NCBI GenBank assembly: GCA_051006995.1
Contig: JBPCSQ010000010.1
Span: 62,001 to 126,000, forward strand
From: JAIQGF01 sp051006995
GTDB lineage: Bacteria > Acidobacteriota > Terriglobia > Terriglobales > Acidobacteriaceae
Length of the DNA: 64,000 nucleotides
Direction: 5' to 3'
Position numbers and translations under genes: made by a program. Each line of letters begins with the position of its first letter. Position 1 is the stretch's first letter. The notes beneath the pieces are model-generated. The model saw only the letters and a program-made list of their open reading frames with translations. It made no database searches and was not told where the DNA came from. Shown piece by piece: positions 9,242 through 20,412 of the stretch.

Positions 9242-11130
9242 TCGAACCCAAAGACCCCTCAGGCGACGGCCAGCGTCCTTCGCTTGTGCCGGGCGCAGAG
9301 AATGGCAACCGCACGGAAGCGCCGGCGCTCAGCGCCAGCGTCGCCGGATTAATCGAAGGCCCCGTCCCCAGCGCCGCCAAATTCCGCATGCTGTTGGTGT
9401 CGGTACTGGCAGCAGCCGTCGGCGCCGCGGCCGGTGTGATCGCCTACTTCCTTTACAACCTTATTGGCCTGTTTACTAACCTCTCGTTCTACCACCAATG
9501 GTCCTTCCGGTTCCGCAGCCCGGAAGCAACAGCGCTGGGAGCATGGATCGTCGTGATTCCGGTGGTCGGGGGGCTGATTGTCGGGGTGATGGCCAAATAC
9601 GGATCTTCGAAGATCCGCGGCCACGGCATTCCGGAAGCGATGGAGGCCGTGCTCGTCAGCCGCAGCAAAATCGAGCCCAAGGTAGCCATTCTGAAACCGA
9701 TTTCGGCAGCCATCGCCATTGGTACCGGAGGCCCGTTCGGCGCGGAGGGCCCGATTATTCAGACCGGAGGTTCGGTAGGCTCGCTGGTCGGCCAGGTATT
9801 CCACATGACGGCCGCCGAGCGCAAGGTACTGCTCGCCTGTGGCGCCGCCGCCGGCATGGCAGCGACCTTCAATACGCCGATTGCCGCCGTCGTGCTGGCG
9901 ATCGAGCTGCTGTTGTTCGAGTTCAAGTCGCGCTCCTTCATTCCCCTGGTGATTGCTTCGACCCTGGCGACCAGCGTGCACATTGCGCTGCTCGGTCCGG
10001 GGCAGATGTTCAAAGTCTCGCCGGTAAATTTTGGCGTCCCCGGTGCGTTGCCATGGTATTTGCTGCTCGGGCTGCTGTGCGGGCTGGCAGCGGTAGGCTT
10101 CAGCAAGCTGCTTTATTGGGTGGAAGATCAGTTCGAGAAATTGCCGATTGATGCCATGTGGTGGCCGGCTATCGGCGCTCTCGGGCTGGGCATCATCGGC
10201 TACTTCGTTCCGCGCGTGCTGGGTGTCGGCTACGACACGATCACGGACATTCTGAACAACAACCTGGCGATTAAAGTCCTGGTACTGGTAATGATTTTCA
10301 AGGCGCTGGCGCTGGTGGTGTCGCTGGGCTCAGGGACGTCGGGCGGATTGCTGGCACCGATGTTCATGTCGAGCGCCGCCATGGGCGGGGCTTTTGCCTT
10401 GGGATTGAATCACGTCGCGGGGACGAACCTTGCGCCGGGAGCGTTCGCGCTTGTCGCCATGGGAGCAGTGTTCGGCGCGGCCTCGCGCGCCACGTTCACC
10501 TTCATCATCTTCGCCTTCGAGATCACGCGCGATTACAACGCCGTGCTGCCGCTGATGCTGGTCTGCGTGATCGCCGACGGCGTGGCCATGTTCTTCACCC
10601 AGACCTCCATCATGACCGAGAAGCTGGCGCGCCGCGGCCTGCACATTCACCAGGATTACGAGCCGGACGTTCTGCAGCAGGTGCAGGTGTCGGAAACGAT
10701 GTCGAAGGAGATCAGCACGCTTCCCGAGGACATGAAAGTGAGCGAACTCGCGCAGAGCTTGGCATCGCGCGAATCTCGGTACACGCGGCATTACGCCTGG
10801 CCGCTGGTCAATCAAGACGGACGCCTGACCGCCATCATCACCCGCGGCGATGTGGTGCGCGCATTGGAGAACGATCCGGCAGGCAATATGACGCTCCGCG
10901 AAGCCGGCAGCAAAACGCTGATCGTTACCTATCCGGATGAGCTGCTGTACACGGCTGCCGAAAAGATGCTGCACAATCGAGTCGGAAGGCTGCTGGTGGT
11001 GAGCCGCGCCGATCCCACGGAAATCGTCGGCTATCTGGGCCGCTCCGGAATCATGGCCGCTCGATTGAAGCGCCTGGAAGAAGAACAGGTACGCGAGCCG
11101 GGCTGGATCCGGCGGTTTGCGCGGAAGTAG
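9238..11130 (+). CDS. ClC family chloride channel/antiporter with tandem CBS domains
   Basis: Inner-membrane ClC protein moving chloride (or another anion), possibly against protons. Anion-selectivity motifs are visible: GHGIPEAMEAV (the GSGIPE-type motif), GGPFGAEGPIIQTGG carrying the gating glutamate (GxEGP), and GSGTSGGLLAPMF. About ten or more hydrophobic segments span residues 45-455. After the membrane part, two CBS domains follow (about 475-535 and 545-600), which in this family sense adenine nucleotides. The 630-residue length fits a ClC-CBS protein. A proline/serine-rich N-terminal 40 residues precede the first helix. It is coupled to the upstream MarR gene. Channel versus exchanger cannot be decided here. 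Confidence 0.93.
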   Translation: MIEPKDPSGDGQRPSLVPGAENGNRTEAPALSASVAGLIEGPVPSAAKFRMLLVSVLAAAVGAAAGVIAYFLYNLIGLFTNLSFYHQWSFRFRSPEATALGAWIVVIPVVGGLIVGVMAKYGSSKIRGHGIPEAMEAVLVSRSKIEPKVAILKPISAAIAIGTGGPFGAEGPIIQTGGSVGSLVGQVFHMTAAERKVLLACGAAAGMAATFNTPIAAVVLAIELLLFEFKSRSFIPLVIASTLATSVHIALLGPGQMFKVSPVNFGVPGALPWYLLLGLLCGLAAVGFSKLLYWVEDQFEKLPIDAMWWPAIGALGLGIIGYFVPRVLGVGYDTITDILNNNLAIKVLVLVMIFKALALVVSLGSGTSGGLLAPMFMSSAAMGGAFALGLNHVAGTNLAPGAFALVAMGAVFGAASRATFTFIIFAFEITRDYNAVLPLMLVCVIADGVAMFFTQTSIMTEKLARRGLHIHQDYEPDVLQQVQVSETMSKEISTLPEDMKVSELAQSLASRESRYTRHYAWPLVNQDGRLTAIITRGDVVRALENDPAGNMTLREAGSKTLIVTYPDELLYTAAEKMLHNRVGRLLVVSRADPTEIVGYLGRSGIMAARLKRLEEEQVREPGWIRRFARK

Positions 11131-11239
11131 TTGACAGCCCCGAGCCGCGAGCCCCTAGTAGTTATTTTTCTGGTACGAACGGCGTTGCTGCTAGCAAGAC
11201 ATTCGTCGAATTGAAGCTGTTTGGGATTTCACCGCTTCG

Positions 11240-11270
11240 CTAGCGACTAGGGACTAGCTGCTAGGAACTA
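11240..11270. repeat. Heptamer word array, word CTAGNNN
   Basis: Four 7-bp units (CTAGCGA, CTAGGGA, CTAGCTG, CTAGGAA) plus a fifth partial unit that holds the stop codon of the protease gene (TAG on the minus strand at 11270-11268). It lies in the gap between the convergent ClC and protease genes; related CCCTAGTAG sequence occurs near 11153-11163. No gene is seen in 11131-11267. Confidence 0.7.
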
Positions 11271-12416
11271 CCAGGGAAGATCGTCGCCACCGGCGGGCAC
11301 ATCGAAATCGCCACCACCTGCGGCGTCGGTACTGGCCTCGTCAGCGCCAGGCTGCGCTGGAACGGGATTGGTTAACTGCGAGGCATGGGTGCTCTTCTGG
11401 GCGATGGCGATCAGCGGCTTCAACGCCTGCACCGACACGCCCAGGGTTCCGCCGGCGAAACCATCAATGTAGGCTGCAGTCACCCCAATCACCTGCCCTC
11501 GCGAGTTGAACACCGGTCCACCGCTGCCACCCTGCGCCGTGGGCGCGTCATAGATCAGCTTGTCTTCCACGACGTCGCCGAGATGGCCATAGGTGGCGGA
11601 GGGGCGGATCAAGGAGTGCGACGCCAGGTCGCGGGCAATGTCGATGGTCTCGTGCGTATATGCCAGCCGCTTGTAGACCTTGCGCGGCGACTTGGCCAGC
11701 ATGGCGGTCACGCCCATCGGATAACCGACCACCACTACCGCATCGCCCGGCACCGCATTGGCACCGGCCAGCGGCAGCGGCCGTTGCGCAGACATTTTGG
11801 GCGTTGTCGCAAAATGCGCGACCGCGAGATCGTGCGCGGTTGAAATCTGTACGTTGGTGAGCTCCACCGGATCGGGCAGCCCAGGGAAGAACGCGACCAG
11901 CTTTTCCAGCCGTGGGACGGCGCCACGTTGGATCATGGCCTGGTCCTGCTCATCGTCGTACCAGGGCTCGACCACGTGACGGTTGGTAGCAACCAATCCG
12001 TTGGCTACTACGAAGCCGGTACCCGACACGCGCGTGCGCGCCGGATGCTCCCATCGCCCGCCGGGGGGCGTGAGCGTATACAGTGCGTAGATGTAGCAGA
12101 TGGAGTCGCGATGCCGCGCCATGACCACGCTGGGCATCGCCTGCTCCTGCGAGAGGCGGCTGACTTCGGCTGTCAGGCGAGTGACCTGGTCGGTCACTTG
12201 CCGCGATTGCCGTGCTGCCGGAATGTTCAGCAATGCCGCGCCGCCCAGGATCGCCAAGGCCAGCACGACGGTCGCAGGCAGCAGGTGCCGCGACGTTCGA
12301 GAATTCTCGTTTGAACTCACCCCAAAGCTACCCAGCAGCGCCGAATCTACGGCGCCGCGCACCTTAATACCGTTGGTTTCCATCGCCGGGGCAAGAGATG
12401 CCCGGCCCAGGGTCAT
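11268..12416 (-). CDS. Membrane-anchored trypsin-like serine protease
   Basis: S1-family (trypsin-like, DegP-related) protease domain without a PDZ domain. The catalytic triad is readable: His147 (ATNRHVV), Asp196 (TAHDLAV) and Ser298 (AQGGSGGPVFN). A single hydrophobic segment at about residues 47-64 anchors it with the protease domain outside the cytoplasm. A short coiled-coil (QVTDQVTRLTAEVSRLSQEQ) links anchor and protease. The C-terminal 40 residues are Ala/Asp-rich and ordinary for a tail. The first ATG at 12416 is used; ATG at 12383 is an alternative, and neither has a strong ribosome site. Role is probably periplasmic quality control or processing; the substrate is unknown. Confidence 0.82.
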   Translation of the reverse strand: MTLGRASLAPAMETNGIKVRGAVDSALLGSFGVSSNENSRTSRHLLPATVVLALAILGGAALLNIPAARQSRQVTDQVTRLTAEVSRLSQEQAMPSVVMARHRDSICYIYALYTLTPPGGRWEHPARTRVSGTGFVVANGLVATNRHVVEPWYDDEQDQAMIQRGAVPRLEKLVAFFPGLPDPVELTNVQISTAHDLAVAHFATTPKMSAQRPLPLAGANAVPGDAVVVVGYPMGVTAMLAKSPRKVYKRLAYTHETIDIARDLASHSLIRPSATYGHLGDVVEDKLIYDAPTAQGGSGGPVFNSRGQVIGVTAAYIDGFAGGTLGVSVQALKPLIAIAQKSTHASQLTNPVPAQPGADEASTDAAGGGDFDVPAGGDDLPW

Positions 12417-12506
12417 GAAGGGGGACAGCCCGATTGTTCGTGGGGCAACCTCAAGAAGGGTACTACCGAGCAGTGACTGAGATGTGTCAGTTGTGCAAAG
12501 TTAAAA

Positions 12507-12528
12507 GCCGGCGGTGTCGCTTGCCGGC
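12507..12528 (-). terminator. Intrinsic terminator of the glutaredoxin gene
   Basis: On the minus strand a GCCGGC stem with a 10-nt loop closes on itself and is followed by TTTTAAC. It sits about 40 nt behind the glutaredoxin stop. The rest of 12417-12570 shows no gene. Confidence 0.6.
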
Positions 12529-12570
12529 CTTGCTTGAACCAAACTGTCGTGGTGGAAGCTGGAAGCTCGT

Positions 12571-12843
12571 TTAGTCGTTGGCCTGGCTATCTTCCTGCAC
12601 GCCCAGCAACTGGCTCATTTCCTCATACAGAAAGCCCTCACCGGGGCGATAGGGCTGCACCCATGCGCCGTCGATTACAAACTGCGGGATGGCGCGCTTG
12701 CCGGTGCGAGAGACAATCTCCTGCGCCGCCCCGGGGTTGGTCTCAATGTCAATTTCCTGGTAGGCGATGTTGTGACGCTTCAAAAAACGCTTGGCCTCGT
12801 GGCAGTCCGGGCACCACTGGGATGAGTACACAATCAGTTCCAT
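12571..12843 (-). CDS. Glutaredoxin-like protein (CPDC)
   Basis: Thioredoxin-fold redox protein of the short bacterial glutaredoxin/NrdH-like type. The active site is CPDC at residues 11-14 (Cys-Pro-Asp-Cys in place of CPYC). It is followed by the cis-proline segment RAIPQFVIDG near residues 50-59. At 90 residues it is a single domain. CPDC proteins are close to YruB-like glutaredoxins and may work with a thioredoxin or glutathione-like thiol; the partner cannot be read from context. It is monocistronic, with its own terminator downstream. Confidence 0.88.
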   Translation of the reverse strand: MELIVYSSQWCPDCHEAKRFLKRHNIAYQEIDIETNPGAAQEIVSRTGKRAIPQFVIDGAWVQPYRPGEGFLYEEMSQLLGVQEDSQAND

Positions 12844-13023
12844 GCTTCGCTTCGCGGTCCTATGAAATGGAATTGCGGGGGCTGTGCCCGCCTGCTTAGT
12901 AGATGATCCGGGGCTGCTTTCGACGCAGAAAAACCGCGGAAATCAAGGAAGTACCAGGTAGTAAGTAGCATGTGCCAGGCAGCATTCGGTATTTCGCACC
13001 TGCTTCCTGGTAATAAAAACCAA

Positions 13024-13046
13024 AGCCACCGGATGTTCCGGTGGCT
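13024..13046 (-). terminator. Intrinsic terminator behind clpC and its small downstream gene
   Basis: Perfect 10-bp stem (AGCCACCGGA / TCCGGTGGCT) with a 3-nt loop. On the minus strand the stem is followed by TTGGTTTTTATTA. It lies 23 nt beyond the stop of the small coiled-coil gene, so it ends the clpC transcript. Apart from this hairpin and a CCAGGTAGTAAGTAG stretch, the 12844-13068 gap shows nothing. Confidence 0.88.
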
Positions 13047-13068
13047 GATGGCAAAGTCGCAAGCCGCA

Positions 13069-13266
13069 CTACTTTTCGTCCTGTCCCTCCAGGCGAGTGA
13101 TGCGGCTTTCGTGGATTTGTGCGATGTGCAAGAGGCGGGCCGTACCCTCGGCTATGTCTTTAACGTAGCCCTGCATGCCAAGCCTATCGCGAGTAAGCAA
13201 TTCGACGGATTGCGTCAACGCTTTGTGGCGCTGGGCTAACTTATCCAATCGCTCGTCAATGTTCAT
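13069..13266 (-). CDS. Small coiled-coil protein downstream of clpC
   Basis: A 65-residue soluble protein that I do not recognise. It begins at ATG 13266, 13 nt after the clpC stop, with GGAA five to six bases upstream, and ends just before the shared terminator, so it is probably co-transcribed with clpC. The sequence is heptad-like almost throughout (MNIDERLDKLAQRHKALTQS at the start, then ESRITRLEGQDEK at the end), predicting a helical hairpin or coiled coil. Position suggests a ClpC accessory or adaptor, but that is inference only. Confidence 0.6.
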   Translation of the reverse strand: MNIDERLDKLAQRHKALTQSVELLTRDRLGMQGYVKDIAEGTARLLHIAQIHESRITRLEGQDEK

Positions 13267-13279
13267 CGCGTTTCCATTC

Positions 13280-15724
<2,445 letters not shown>

Positions 15725-15848
15725 GGGTTGTTCTCCAAACTCCTGCGACCCGCTCACCCCATCCACCGCTCACCACTGCAGCGGAGCCCGGAATCGCGGC
15801 ATCCGATACACGAAAGCGGACTGTCCTTCCAGCGAAGGGCCCAAACCA

Positions 15849-16556
15849 TCAAGCCACCGGCAACGACGCCGGAGAAATCTCTTCCAGCCGCCCGGTTTCC
15901 AGGCGCAACACCCGGCTGCAACGCCGGGCAAAGGCAAGGTTATGGGTAGCGATAAGAGAGGTCAGCCGGTAGTCGCGATGAACCCGGGCAATCAAATCGA
16001 ACACCGCCTCTGCCGTACGGTTGTCGAGATCCCCGGTCGGTTCGTCTGCCAGCAGCAATTGCGGCCTCGTTACCAATGCCCGGGCCAGAGCCACGCGCTG
16101 CTGCTCTCCCCCGGACAACTCGCCCGAACGATGGTGTGCGCGTTCCTCGAGCCCCACTTCGCGCAGCCACTTCGAGGCTTCCGCTTCCGCTTCGCTTCGG
16201 CTTCGCCCCCGCACCATCAAGGGCAAGGCCACGTTTTCCTTGGCGGTGAACTCCGGCAGCAGGTAATGAAACTGCCAGACGAAGCCGATTTCCTTGTTGC
16301 GAAACTCGGCCGCCGCCTCGTCGCTCAGCGATTGCAGCTTTACTTGGGCGCAGTGTACCTCACCTTCGGAAGCGCTATCAAGCGTTCCTAAGATGTGCAA
16401 AAGAGTGCTCTTCCCGGCACCCGACTGTCCCACGATGGCCAGCATCTCCCCCCGTCCCACCCGGAAGGACAAATTGTCAAAGAGCACCAGGTCCGATCTG
16501 CCCGAGCGAAAAACTTTTTTCAGATTTTCGACGCGCAGTATCTCTGTCTCATCCAT
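15849..16556 (-). CDS. lolD: LolD-like ABC transporter ATP-binding protein
   Basis: ATPase of the LolCDE lipoprotein release complex, which moves lipoproteins from the inner membrane to LolA. Walker A GQSGAGKST, signature LSGGEQQRVALARAL and Walker B LLLADEPTGDLD are all intact. The start ATG at 16556 (MDETEILRVENLKKVF) matches the family N-terminus; a GTG at 16604 would add 16 basic residues. The permease gene lies upstream in the same direction, 221 bp away, across an 8-bp word array. Such MacB/LolD-type ATPases are hard to separate by sequence, but the LolC-like neighbour supports LolD. Confidence 0.85.
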   Translation of the reverse strand: MDETEILRVENLKKVFRSGRSDLVLFDNLSFRVGRGEMLAIVGQSGAGKSTLLHILGTLDSASEGEVHCAQVKLQSLSDEAAAEFRNKEIGFVWQFHYLLPEFTAKENVALPLMVRGRSRSEAEAEASKWLREVGLEERAHHRSGELSGGEQQRVALARALVTRPQLLLADEPTGDLDNRTAEAVFDLIARVHRDYRLTSLIATHNLAFARRCSRVLRLETGRLEEISPASLPVA

Positions 16557-16706
16557 TGGATGCGGGCGCTTTCTGCGGCGGTGCAACTTTCCCTGCTCCG
16601 CCACCTTGGGCGCGGGTTCCGTATCGATACAACCCTGCGCACACCGCCTGTGCCTATGATGACACGCGGGCAGAGAGGATTCAGCGGTTCTTTTGCGGGG
16701 TGGAGG

Positions 16707-16738
16707 GTACCTGAGTACCTGAATGCCTGAGTACCTCG
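16707..16738. repeat. Octamer word array, GTACCTGA x4
   Basis: Four 8-bp units (GTACCTGA, GTACCTGA, ATGCCTGA, GTACCTCG) in the 221-bp gap between the LolC-like and LolD-like genes. It is followed at about 16755-16780 by GCACTTCGCACTTCTCACTT, the same word type as at 3508. The word resembles the GTACCGA array at 32696. Confidence 0.75.
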
Positions 16739-16777
16739 GTGCGGGCTACGTGCGACGGCGCACTTCGCACTTCTCAC

Positions 16778-18076
16778 TTATTCGTACCGCAGCGCTTCCG
16801 CGGGCAGAATCCGCGCCGCCGACCACGACGGATAGACGGTCGCGACGAAGGAAATCCCTATCGCTACAGCGGCGACCCAGATGCCGTCGAGGGCGCGCGG
16901 CGCGAAGGGCACGTAGTCAATCGAGTACACCTCGGGCGAGAGCGAAATCCAGTGGTAGTGTCCACCCGCCCATGAGAGCGCGTACCCGATGGCCAAGCCC
17001 AGCGCCGTCCCCACAACGCCGATCAGCACGCCCTGCGCGACGAACACGCTTCGCACCTGCCGTTTCTTCGCGCCCAGGGACATGAGGACAGCGATGTCGC
17101 GCGTCTTTTCCATCACCATCATGATGAGCGAGATCAGGATGTTGAGCGCCGCCACGAAGACGATCAACCCGATGGTGATGAAGGTGACCACGCGCTCCAG
17201 GCGCAGAGCACGGAACAGGGCGCGGTTCTGCTCCATCCAGTTGGTGGCCATGAAGCCGGGCCCGGCAGCATGCTGGATTTCGTTGGCCACCTGCCCGGCG
17301 CGGTAAATATCGGCCAGCTTGAACTCGATCACCGAGACCAGATTGCCGAGCGCGAACAGCCGCTGCGCGTCGCCCAACCTTGTGAACGCCCACGAGCTGT
17401 CGTAATCGTAAAAACCGGAGCTGAAAACGCCGACGACCCTGAAACGCATGTACTTCGGCACCAGCCCGAACGGCGTCAGCTCTCCCTGCGGGCTGGTGAT
17501 GAGCACCACGGAGCCGACGTTGGCGCCGAGGTCGTCGGCCATGTCCTTGCCGAGAATGATGGGCGGCATGGCGGCAACGCGCTCCTGCACGGCTGCCAGC
17601 GAATGGGGCGACGATGATGATGGGGGGCGCTCACCCTCGAGCGCGGGGGATTCTTCCAAAGCCGCTGCCGATCCCGCGGTCACCGTTTTCAGAAGATCGC
17701 TCACGCGGCGCTCATACGACGGGATAATCCCCTTCAGCACCGCGCCCTTGGCGCGCGCCCCGCGCGAGATCAGCACCTGCTCGTAAATCGCGGGTGAGTC
17801 GGCTACGACATTCGGCTGCTTTCCGAGTCGTTGCAGTAGTGCCGGCCAGTCACGGATGCCGTCGTTTTCCACGCGCATCAGTTGCACGTGCGAGGTCGAG
17901 CCCAGCAGCCGCGCCTGCAAGTCCTGGCGAAAGCCGTTGTTGATAGCGAGCGCGATGATCAGCGATGCCACGCCCGCGGTCACGCCGGCGATAGAAATGC
18001 CGGTGATGATGCCGATGACAGCTTGGCGTCTTTTGGCACGGAGATACCGGGACGCGATGAAAAGCTCGAATCGCAT
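16778..18076 (-). CDS. LolC/LolE-like lipoprotein-releasing ABC permease
   Basis: Inner-membrane subunit of the lipoprotein release system. Start ATG 18076 gives MRFELFIASRYLRAKRR, the family N-terminus, followed by the first membrane segment GIITGISIAGVTAGVASLII (about residues 20-42). A large periplasmic MacB-type domain fills about 45-300. The FtsX domain with three more membrane segments (about 305-335, 350-380 and 400-425) closes the protein. About 432 residues is a little longer than E. coli LolC; a serine-rich stretch (PPSSSSPHS) interrupts the periplasmic domain. In many phyla one LolC/E hybrid forms a homodimer with two LolD, consistent with a single permease gene here. No Shine-Dalgarno site precedes the ATG. 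Confidence 0.87.
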   Translation of the reverse strand: MRFELFIASRYLRAKRRQAVIGIITGISIAGVTAGVASLIIALAINNGFRQDLQARLLGSTSHVQLMRVENDGIRDWPALLQRLGKQPNVVADSPAIYEQVLISRGARAKGAVLKGIIPSYERRVSDLLKTVTAGSAAALEESPALEGERPPSSSSPHSLAAVQERVAAMPPIILGKDMADDLGANVGSVVLITSPQGELTPFGLVPKYMRFRVVGVFSSGFYDYDSSWAFTRLGDAQRLFALGNLVSVIEFKLADIYRAGQVANEIQHAAGPGFMATNWMEQNRALFRALRLERVVTFITIGLIVFVAALNILISLIMMVMEKTRDIAVLMSLGAKKRQVRSVFVAQGVLIGVVGTALGLAIGYALSWAGGHYHWISLSPEVYSIDYVPFAPRALDGIWVAAVAIGISFVATVYPSWSAARILPAEALRYE

Positions 18077-18086
18077 AAAAGAAGCC

Positions 18087-18114
18087 GTCAGCAATCAGCC
18101 GTCAGCTCTCAGCT
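18087..18114. repeat. Heptamer word array, GTCAGCT x4
   Basis: GTCAGCA, ATCAGCC, GTCAGCT, CTCAGCT: four 7-bp units ending about 10 nt upstream (minus strand) of the LolC-like start. They make up its leader, which lacks a ribosome site. Confidence 0.75.
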
Positions 18115-18188
18115 GCATGGTAATTGATGCACCCCAGACTTTGACATCCCGACCCCGAGAGAAGCCGAGGGGAGAGGACCCTACCTTC

Positions 18189-18216
18189 CTGCAGCCTGCA
18201 GCCCGTAGCCTGCTCT
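18189..18216. repeat. Heptamer word array, CTGCAGC x4
   Basis: CTGCAGC, CTGCAGC, CCGTAGC, CTGCTCT: four 7-bp units that run into the stop codon of the fused glycosyltransferase gene (minus-strand TAG at 18217-18215). Confidence 0.75.
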
Positions 18217-20356
18217 ACTGCCCCGTCCTCTCCAGGTAGGCATTGATCTCGTGCGCCGGATCAGGGACGCAGCCGCCCGGACGCCGGTACACGCACCATT
18301 TTGCCCAGCACTGTTCCCGAGCAAAGCCCGCGGGCTGATTGTCGAGTCCGTCCACCGTGACTAGCACGTTAAAAGTGGGGGCGAGCGCCTCGACCTGCCG
18401 CTCGCCCGCAGCCGCCGTGATCGGGACCGGCCGGTGCAGCCAGGTGTAGCCCCCGCTGTTGAACCAGAAGCCGCGCACACCCACCCCGCAGACCTCCGGC
18501 TCCAGCCCGACGGCGGCAAATGCCGGCAGCGCGCCCCGGTACCGGCCGCGCACATGGGAATTGCCCCACGTCCACCACGAGGTCAGGGCAACAAACACGA
18601 TGGCGAGCGCGATCGCTGTTCCAGAAGGCAATCGCATTCGCGCCGTCAACCAGGCCAGCACCTCCGCCAAACCCAGGCCGGCGAGCACAAGGATGAGCAT
18701 CACTGCCGGAAGGATGAACCGATACTCTTTATGCGCGAGTGCGCTGTGCGTTATCAGGATGGTGGCGGCGACCGCGGCCAGCAGCGGTGCTCGCCGCATT
18801 CCCACCAATATGAGGGGCAGCAGCACGCTCGTGCTCAGCAGCAGCGACCCGAAATACCAGTCCCACGGCGCGACACCGTAGCTGGCGCTCTTGTCCTGCA
18901 GCAGGTTCACCTTCACCGAGCGCACGTAGGATGCGAACGGGTACGACCACGTCAGAGCATCTTCCATTCCGAAGGCAAGGAACGCGATCGCCGCGCCGGC
19001 CAGCATGGGCGCCCAGCGCTGCCGCCACTGGCGGCGGCACAGCATGATCATCGCGACCAGCACCGCCGGCGCGAGCTGAATTCTGACCCCGACGGTTGCG
19101 CCAAGGAGTGCTCCCGTCAGCAAACCGGTGCTCCACCAACGTCCGCGTCCCTGGGCGGCCCACCCTTGTCCGCCACCCTTTTCGGCGGACGGGGTAGGAG
19201 CTTGGCCGAGCCACAGCGCGATCACCAGCAGATGTCCGGCGACGACTTCGTTCAGCGCCTTGGGACCGTAGTAAATCAGGTCGTACCAGAGCGCGCATGT
19301 GAGGGCGGCGATCAGGCCTGCCTGATATCCCAGCAGGCGCTCTCCCCAGCGAAAGGCGCACCACACCACCGCGAGCGACAGCGTCGAGAGCGCAAACGTG
19401 ATCGCCGCCAGATACCCGCTGGAGCCCGCGCCCATCCACGCAGTTAGCCGCATGACGGCGGCCAGCACCGCCGGCAGCACCCAGTTGCGCGTGCCCTCGC
19501 GCCATTCCCAACTGATTACGCCGTAGCCGAAGGCCAGCCGGTGCGCGGGCTCTGTGGTCTGAAAGATTTCATCCGGCCAGTCAACCGTCGGATAGGCAGC
19601 GGTGATGCCGGCGCGCAACGCCAGCGCGACCAGCAGGACCGCAGCGATGGCGACCGTCCTCCCGCTGAGGCGCGGCACGATGGCGGGCACGCGCTGCTGG
19701 TAATCGCGATACGCCTGGCCGAAACGTGCTCCCAGCTCGCGCTCCTCGGCGACAATCATCATTGCGCCCGTGAGGATTGCGAAAGCGCTCAGCGCGTACA
19801 GCACCAGCAGACCGCTCGCGATAGTCCAGCCAATCAGCTCGAGCAGGTGGCCGAGATAAAACGCATGGCGGACATACCTACGAATGCCTTCGGTAATCAG
19901 GAGCTGCGGGTGGCGTTCGGGTTCGAGTTCAGCGCGGCCCAGCAACTGGTCGGTGGTGAAACGGCGCCGCGCGCGTGTGTACACCCACAGCCCGGAGGCG
20001 ACCAGCAGCGCGCCGGCGAACCACGTCCACGGCGTGCGATAGAGCGCTAGCCGCCGCCACGGCCAGGTGATGGCGCCGGCGACCACCCACAGTGCGAACA
20101 GCAGCGGGCCCACGGTAAACAGCCGTGCGCGGCGCGCCCGCCAGTACTCAATGCGCGGGTGCACCAGCAGCCAGTAAGCCGGCACGGTGCTGCCCATGAT
20201 GCCGATCGCCCAAGCCACGGTATAAGCGAAATGTTCGGCGCGGAACAAGTGGTGAAAGTGTATAGCGAGCTTGCGGATTGTTCGATTGCGGAGAGGGGTT
20301 CGGGTGGCGCGGCGGTGCGGCTTCTCGCTGGAGTCATCCCGAGCGTAGCGATGCAC
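18215..20356 (-). CDS. Fusion: ICMT-like methyltransferase domain plus GT22-like mannosyltransferase
   Basis: Polytopic membrane protein of about 713 residues joining two families. Residues about 45-225 look like an isoprenylcysteine carboxyl methyltransferase-type membrane domain: GIRRYVRHAFYLGHLLELIG and, further on, EERELGARFGQAYRDYQQRVP. From about 245 onward comes a GT-C fold of the Alg9/PIG-B (GT22) type. The first loop there carries the catalytic-type acidic pair in DWPDEIFQTTEPAHRLAFGY and then the WEWREGTRNW motif, both hallmarks of polyprenyl-phosphate-mannose dependent mannosyltransferases. At least ten hydrophobic segments follow, and the C-terminal 90 residues are soluble. The GTG start at 20356 is uncertain; no ribosome site is obvious. 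It probably glycosylates a lipid or envelope polymer. Confidence 0.75.
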   Translation of the reverse strand: MHRYARDDSSEKPHRRATRTPLRNRTIRKLAIHFHHLFRAEHFAYTVAWAIGIMGSTVPAYWLLVHPRIEYWRARRARLFTVGPLLFALWVVAGAITWPWRRLALYRTPWTWFAGALLVASGLWVYTRARRRFTTDQLLGRAELEPERHPQLLITEGIRRYVRHAFYLGHLLELIGWTIASGLLVLYALSAFAILTGAMMIVAEERELGARFGQAYRDYQQRVPAIVPRLSGRTVAIAAVLLVALALRAGITAAYPTVDWPDEIFQTTEPAHRLAFGYGVISWEWREGTRNWVLPAVLAAVMRLTAWMGAGSSGYLAAITFALSTLSLAVVWCAFRWGERLLGYQAGLIAALTCALWYDLIYYGPKALNEVVAGHLLVIALWLGQAPTPSAEKGGGQGWAAQGRGRWWSTGLLTGALLGATVGVRIQLAPAVLVAMIMLCRRQWRQRWAPMLAGAAIAFLAFGMEDALTWSYPFASYVRSVKVNLLQDKSASYGVAPWDWYFGSLLLSTSVLLPLILVGMRRAPLLAAVAATILITHSALAHKEYRFILPAVMLILVLAGLGLAEVLAWLTARMRLPSGTAIALAIVFVALTSWWTWGNSHVRGRYRGALPAFAAVGLEPEVCGVGVRGFWFNSGGYTWLHRPVPITAAAGERQVEALAPTFNVLVTVDGLDNQPAGFAREQCWAKWCVYRRPGGCVPDPAHEINAYLERTGQ

Positions 20357-20412
20357 GCATGGCCACCACTGGTCGCCGCAATCACAATAGATTCGGAATG
20401 AGCGGGTGGTCG

